From SYIM01 sp041182885 (lineage in GTDB: Bacteria; Pseudomonadota; Gammaproteobacteria; Burkholderiales; Burkholderiaceae_E), in assembly GCA_049423065.1 (NCBI GenBank), contig JBMSQB010000004.1, positions 48,677-112,676 of the forward strand: a stretch of DNA of 64,000 bases, in the 5' to 3' direction. A program made the translations under genes and the position numbers. The notes under the pieces were generated by a model, which ran no database searches, was not told the DNA's origin, and was given only the letters and a program-made list of their open reading frames with translations. Below are positions 62,348-64,000 of this stretch, in pieces (the stretch's first letter is position 1; each line of letters opens with the position of its first letter).

Positions 62348-63981
62348 GCGCCCCGATTTCCATTCTGTTGTGCGCGCTGGGCGGCGAGGGGGGCGGCGTG
62401 CTGGCCGGCTGGCTGGTGTCGGCTGCGCGTGTGGCGGGCCTGGCCGCGCAGGCCACGTCCATTCCCGGCGTGGCACAGCGTACCGGCGCCACCACCTACT
62501 ACCTTGAAATTTACCCCGAGCCCCTGCCTGCCGGGGCGCCCAAACCTGTCCTGGGTCTCAATCCACTGCCCGGCCGGCTCGATCTGCTGGTGTCATCCGA
62601 ACTGCTTGAAACCGCGCGTCAGGTCGCCAACGGCCTGCCGTCCAGCGACCGCACCATGGTTCTCAGCAACGCAGCGCGCGTGCTCACCACTGCCGAGAAA
62701 ATGGTGATGGGCGATGGTCGTCGCGATGTCGACCGCCTGCGCGATCTGGTGGTGGCCAACAGCCGCGATCATCGGCTGGTTGACATGACCCGCCTCACCG
62801 CCCAGGCGGGCACGGTGATGAGTGCGGTCATGCTGGGATGCATTGCAGGGGCTGGCCGTCTGCCGCTGCAGCGCGAACACTTTGAAGCGGTGCTTGCGGG
62901 TGACTCGGCGTCGGCACAGGCAAGCAGGCGTGGCTATGAACTGGGCTTGAATTCGGTCAGGCAGTCCGCCAATACCGAATGGCGTTCGGTATCGCGTCAG
63001 GGCAACCATGCCGCTCCCGATCCGCAAGGCACCTTACCTGTCCACCCTGGCCGTGGGGCGCTTGACACCACCGAGGTTACAGCCGCGGCGGCTGTCGTAT
63101 CGCCCTGGGCGCGCGAGCAGGCAGCGCGCTTTCCCGCCGATGTTCAGCCCATTGCCGCGCTGGGCATCCAGCGGATGATGGACTACCAGGGCGCGGGCTA
63201 TGCGGCGCTTTACACCGAGCGTCTCCAGTCGATTCTGACCGCAGAACGCGTTGCCGCGCCCGGCAAGCATGCCGTGACGGTGGAAGCCGCACGCTGGCTT
63301 GCGCTCTGGATGGCTTTCGATGATGTGATCCGGGTGGCCGCGCTCAAGAGCGCTGCCTCACGCCTGGAGAAGGTGCGTCGCGAGGCAGGGGCTGGTCCCC
63401 AGGATCTTCTCAAACTTTATGATCACTTCAAGCCTGGTGTGCCTGAGTTCGCAGGGCTGCTTCCCGCGCCGATTGCGCGCTGGCTGATCCAGCGTGACCG
63501 TCGCCGGGTGGCACTGGGCATTCCGCCCTGGGCGCTTGCGCTTCGGATCGGCACCCATTCGGTTCTGGGGTTTCTGGCGCTGCGGCTTCTCGCAAGTCTG
63601 CGGGTGGTTCGCCCCTGGGGAAGCCGCTACCAGGCCGAACAGGCCGCGATCACGACCTGGGTCGAGGCGGTGATACAGGGTTCACGCGAGCACCCTGAAC
63701 TCGGCCTGGAGATTGCCCGCTGCGGGCGGCTCATCAAAGGGTATGGGGCCACCAACGAACGCGGCAAACGCAATCTCGCCCATGTGCTCGATCATCTGAC
63801 CCAGCCAGGTTCCGCGGCGCTTGCCCGGGCGGCTTCCATCGCGCAAGTGCGCGATGCTGCGCTCAAGGACGAAGCCGGCCGCGCATTCGATCAGGCGCTC
63901 CGCGAGCACGGGGCACCGCCCCGGCCGGTCGAGGCCAAGCCAGTGCTTTGGATGAAGAACCCTCGTACGGGTCGTGCCTGA
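62344..63981 (+). CDS. Indolepyruvate oxidoreductase-type beta subunit (IorB-like, with extra C-terminal domain)
   Basis: The 545-residue protein starts with a 2-oxoacid:acceptor oxidoreductase gamma-type domain (ISILLCALGGEGGGVLAGWLVSAARVAG, about 4-31, and PGVAQRTGATTYYLEIYP). It continues with a long helical region (about 240-540, DUF6537-like) that archaeal IorB proteins (about 200 residues) do not have. The ATGA overlap with the alpha gene shows translational coupling and a shared complex. The stop codon is at 63979-63981; the last 19 bases of the window hold nothing recognisable. Confidence 0.86.
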   Translation: MSAPISILLCALGGEGGGVLAGWLVSAARVAGLAAQATSIPGVAQRTGATTYYLEIYPEPLPAGAPKPVLGLNPLPGRLDLLVSSELLETARQVANGLPSSDRTMVLSNAARVLTTAEKMVMGDGRRDVDRLRDLVVANSRDHRLVDMTRLTAQAGTVMSAVMLGCIAGAGRLPLQREHFEAVLAGDSASAQASRRGYELGLNSVRQSANTEWRSVSRQGNHAAPDPQGTLPVHPGRGALDTTEVTAAAAVVSPWAREQAARFPADVQPIAALGIQRMMDYQGAGYAALYTERLQSILTAERVAAPGKHAVTVEAARWLALWMAFDDVIRVAALKSAASRLEKVRREAGAGPQDLLKLYDHFKPGVPEFAGLLPAPIARWLIQRDRRRVALGIPPWALALRIGTHSVLGFLALRLLASLRVVRPWGSRYQAEQAAITTWVEAVIQGSREHPELGLEIARCGRLIKGYGATNERGKRNLAHVLDHLTQPGSAALARAASIAQVRDAALKDEAGRAFDQALREHGAPPRPVEAKPVLWMKNPRTGRA

Positions 63982-64000
63982 GGGTCAGGCGGCCCGATTC

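Overview
The window is a 64 kb piece of a GC-rich chromosome, almost certainly from a betaproteobacterium of the order Burkholderiales. Three things support this. The housekeeping gene orders rho-trxA, SRP RNA-dnaX-ybaB-recR and carA-carB-greA-yhbY-rlmE-ftsH-folP-glmM are those usual in that group. There are three separate tripartite-tricarboxylate (Bug/TctC) binding proteins. Coding density is high, with many 4-base ATGA/GTGA start-stop overlaps and some TTG/GTG starts. The species cannot be named from sequence alone. No tRNA, rRNA operon, insertion sequence, prophage or CRISPR array was seen.

Layout. 1-2474: end of a metallo-beta-lactamase-fold hydrolase, a JmjC-type ribosomal oxygenase and a SlyD-like FKBP. 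2471-9293 (minus strand): an envelope group of two ABC exporters, a small methyltransferase-like protein and a YfhO-type membrane protein. 9380-14573: rho, trxA, 4.5S RNA, dnaX, ybaB and recR. 14599-17571: a CoA-transferase, a flavoprotein and a tiny membrane protein. 17602-29205: carAB, greA, yhbY (divergent), rlmE, ftsH, folP and glmM. 29192-35401 (minus strand): a catabolic block with a TRAP transporter, an N-carbamoylsarcosine-amidase-like hydrolase, a deacetylase-fold hydrolase, a small unknown protein and a methyltransferase. 35432-40385: mixed genes (membrane methyltransferase, aldo/keto reductase, DUF333 lipoprotein, Bug protein, flavin monooxygenase, exported protein). 40413-44695 (minus strand): a copper-handling operon. 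44754-50963: a phthalate-type catabolic island. 50998-53792: TauE/SafE permease, hemerythrin, exported methyltransferase-fold protein and HAD phosphatase. 53856-63981: an IlvD/EDD dehydratase, a gamma-glutamyltransferase-like protein, a cation/proton antiporter, a Bug protein, a GST and the two subunits of an indolepyruvate:ferredoxin oxidoreductase-type enzyme.

How genes work together. The clearest accessory system is the phthalate-type island: Rieske oxygenase, 4,5-dihydroxyphthalate-decarboxylase-like protein, Gfo/Idh dehydrogenase and PDR-type reductase, with an embedded MarR regulator and a flanking Bug protein. Two nearly identical 12-bp inverted repeats (11 of 12 bases) lie on the promoters of its two transcription units. 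They are the likely operators of the MarR protein. The copper operon has a Tat-exported multicopper oxidase, a CusF-like chaperone and an outer-membrane factor, but no inner-membrane pump beside it. The TRAP operon has a good promoter containing an imperfect palindrome, and it pairs uptake with two hydrolases suited to amide or ureide substrates.

Nothing here is a convincing wholly new system. The observations most worth following are the shared MarR operator, the very long repetitive RG-rich tail on YhbY, the repeat-built N-terminal extension of CarA, a terminator-like hairpin in the greA leader, and three enzymes with unusual key residues. No stretch longer than 300 bases lacks a gene. The longest non-coding gaps are 10682-10961, 22803-23031 and 37225-37438, described under their features or findings.
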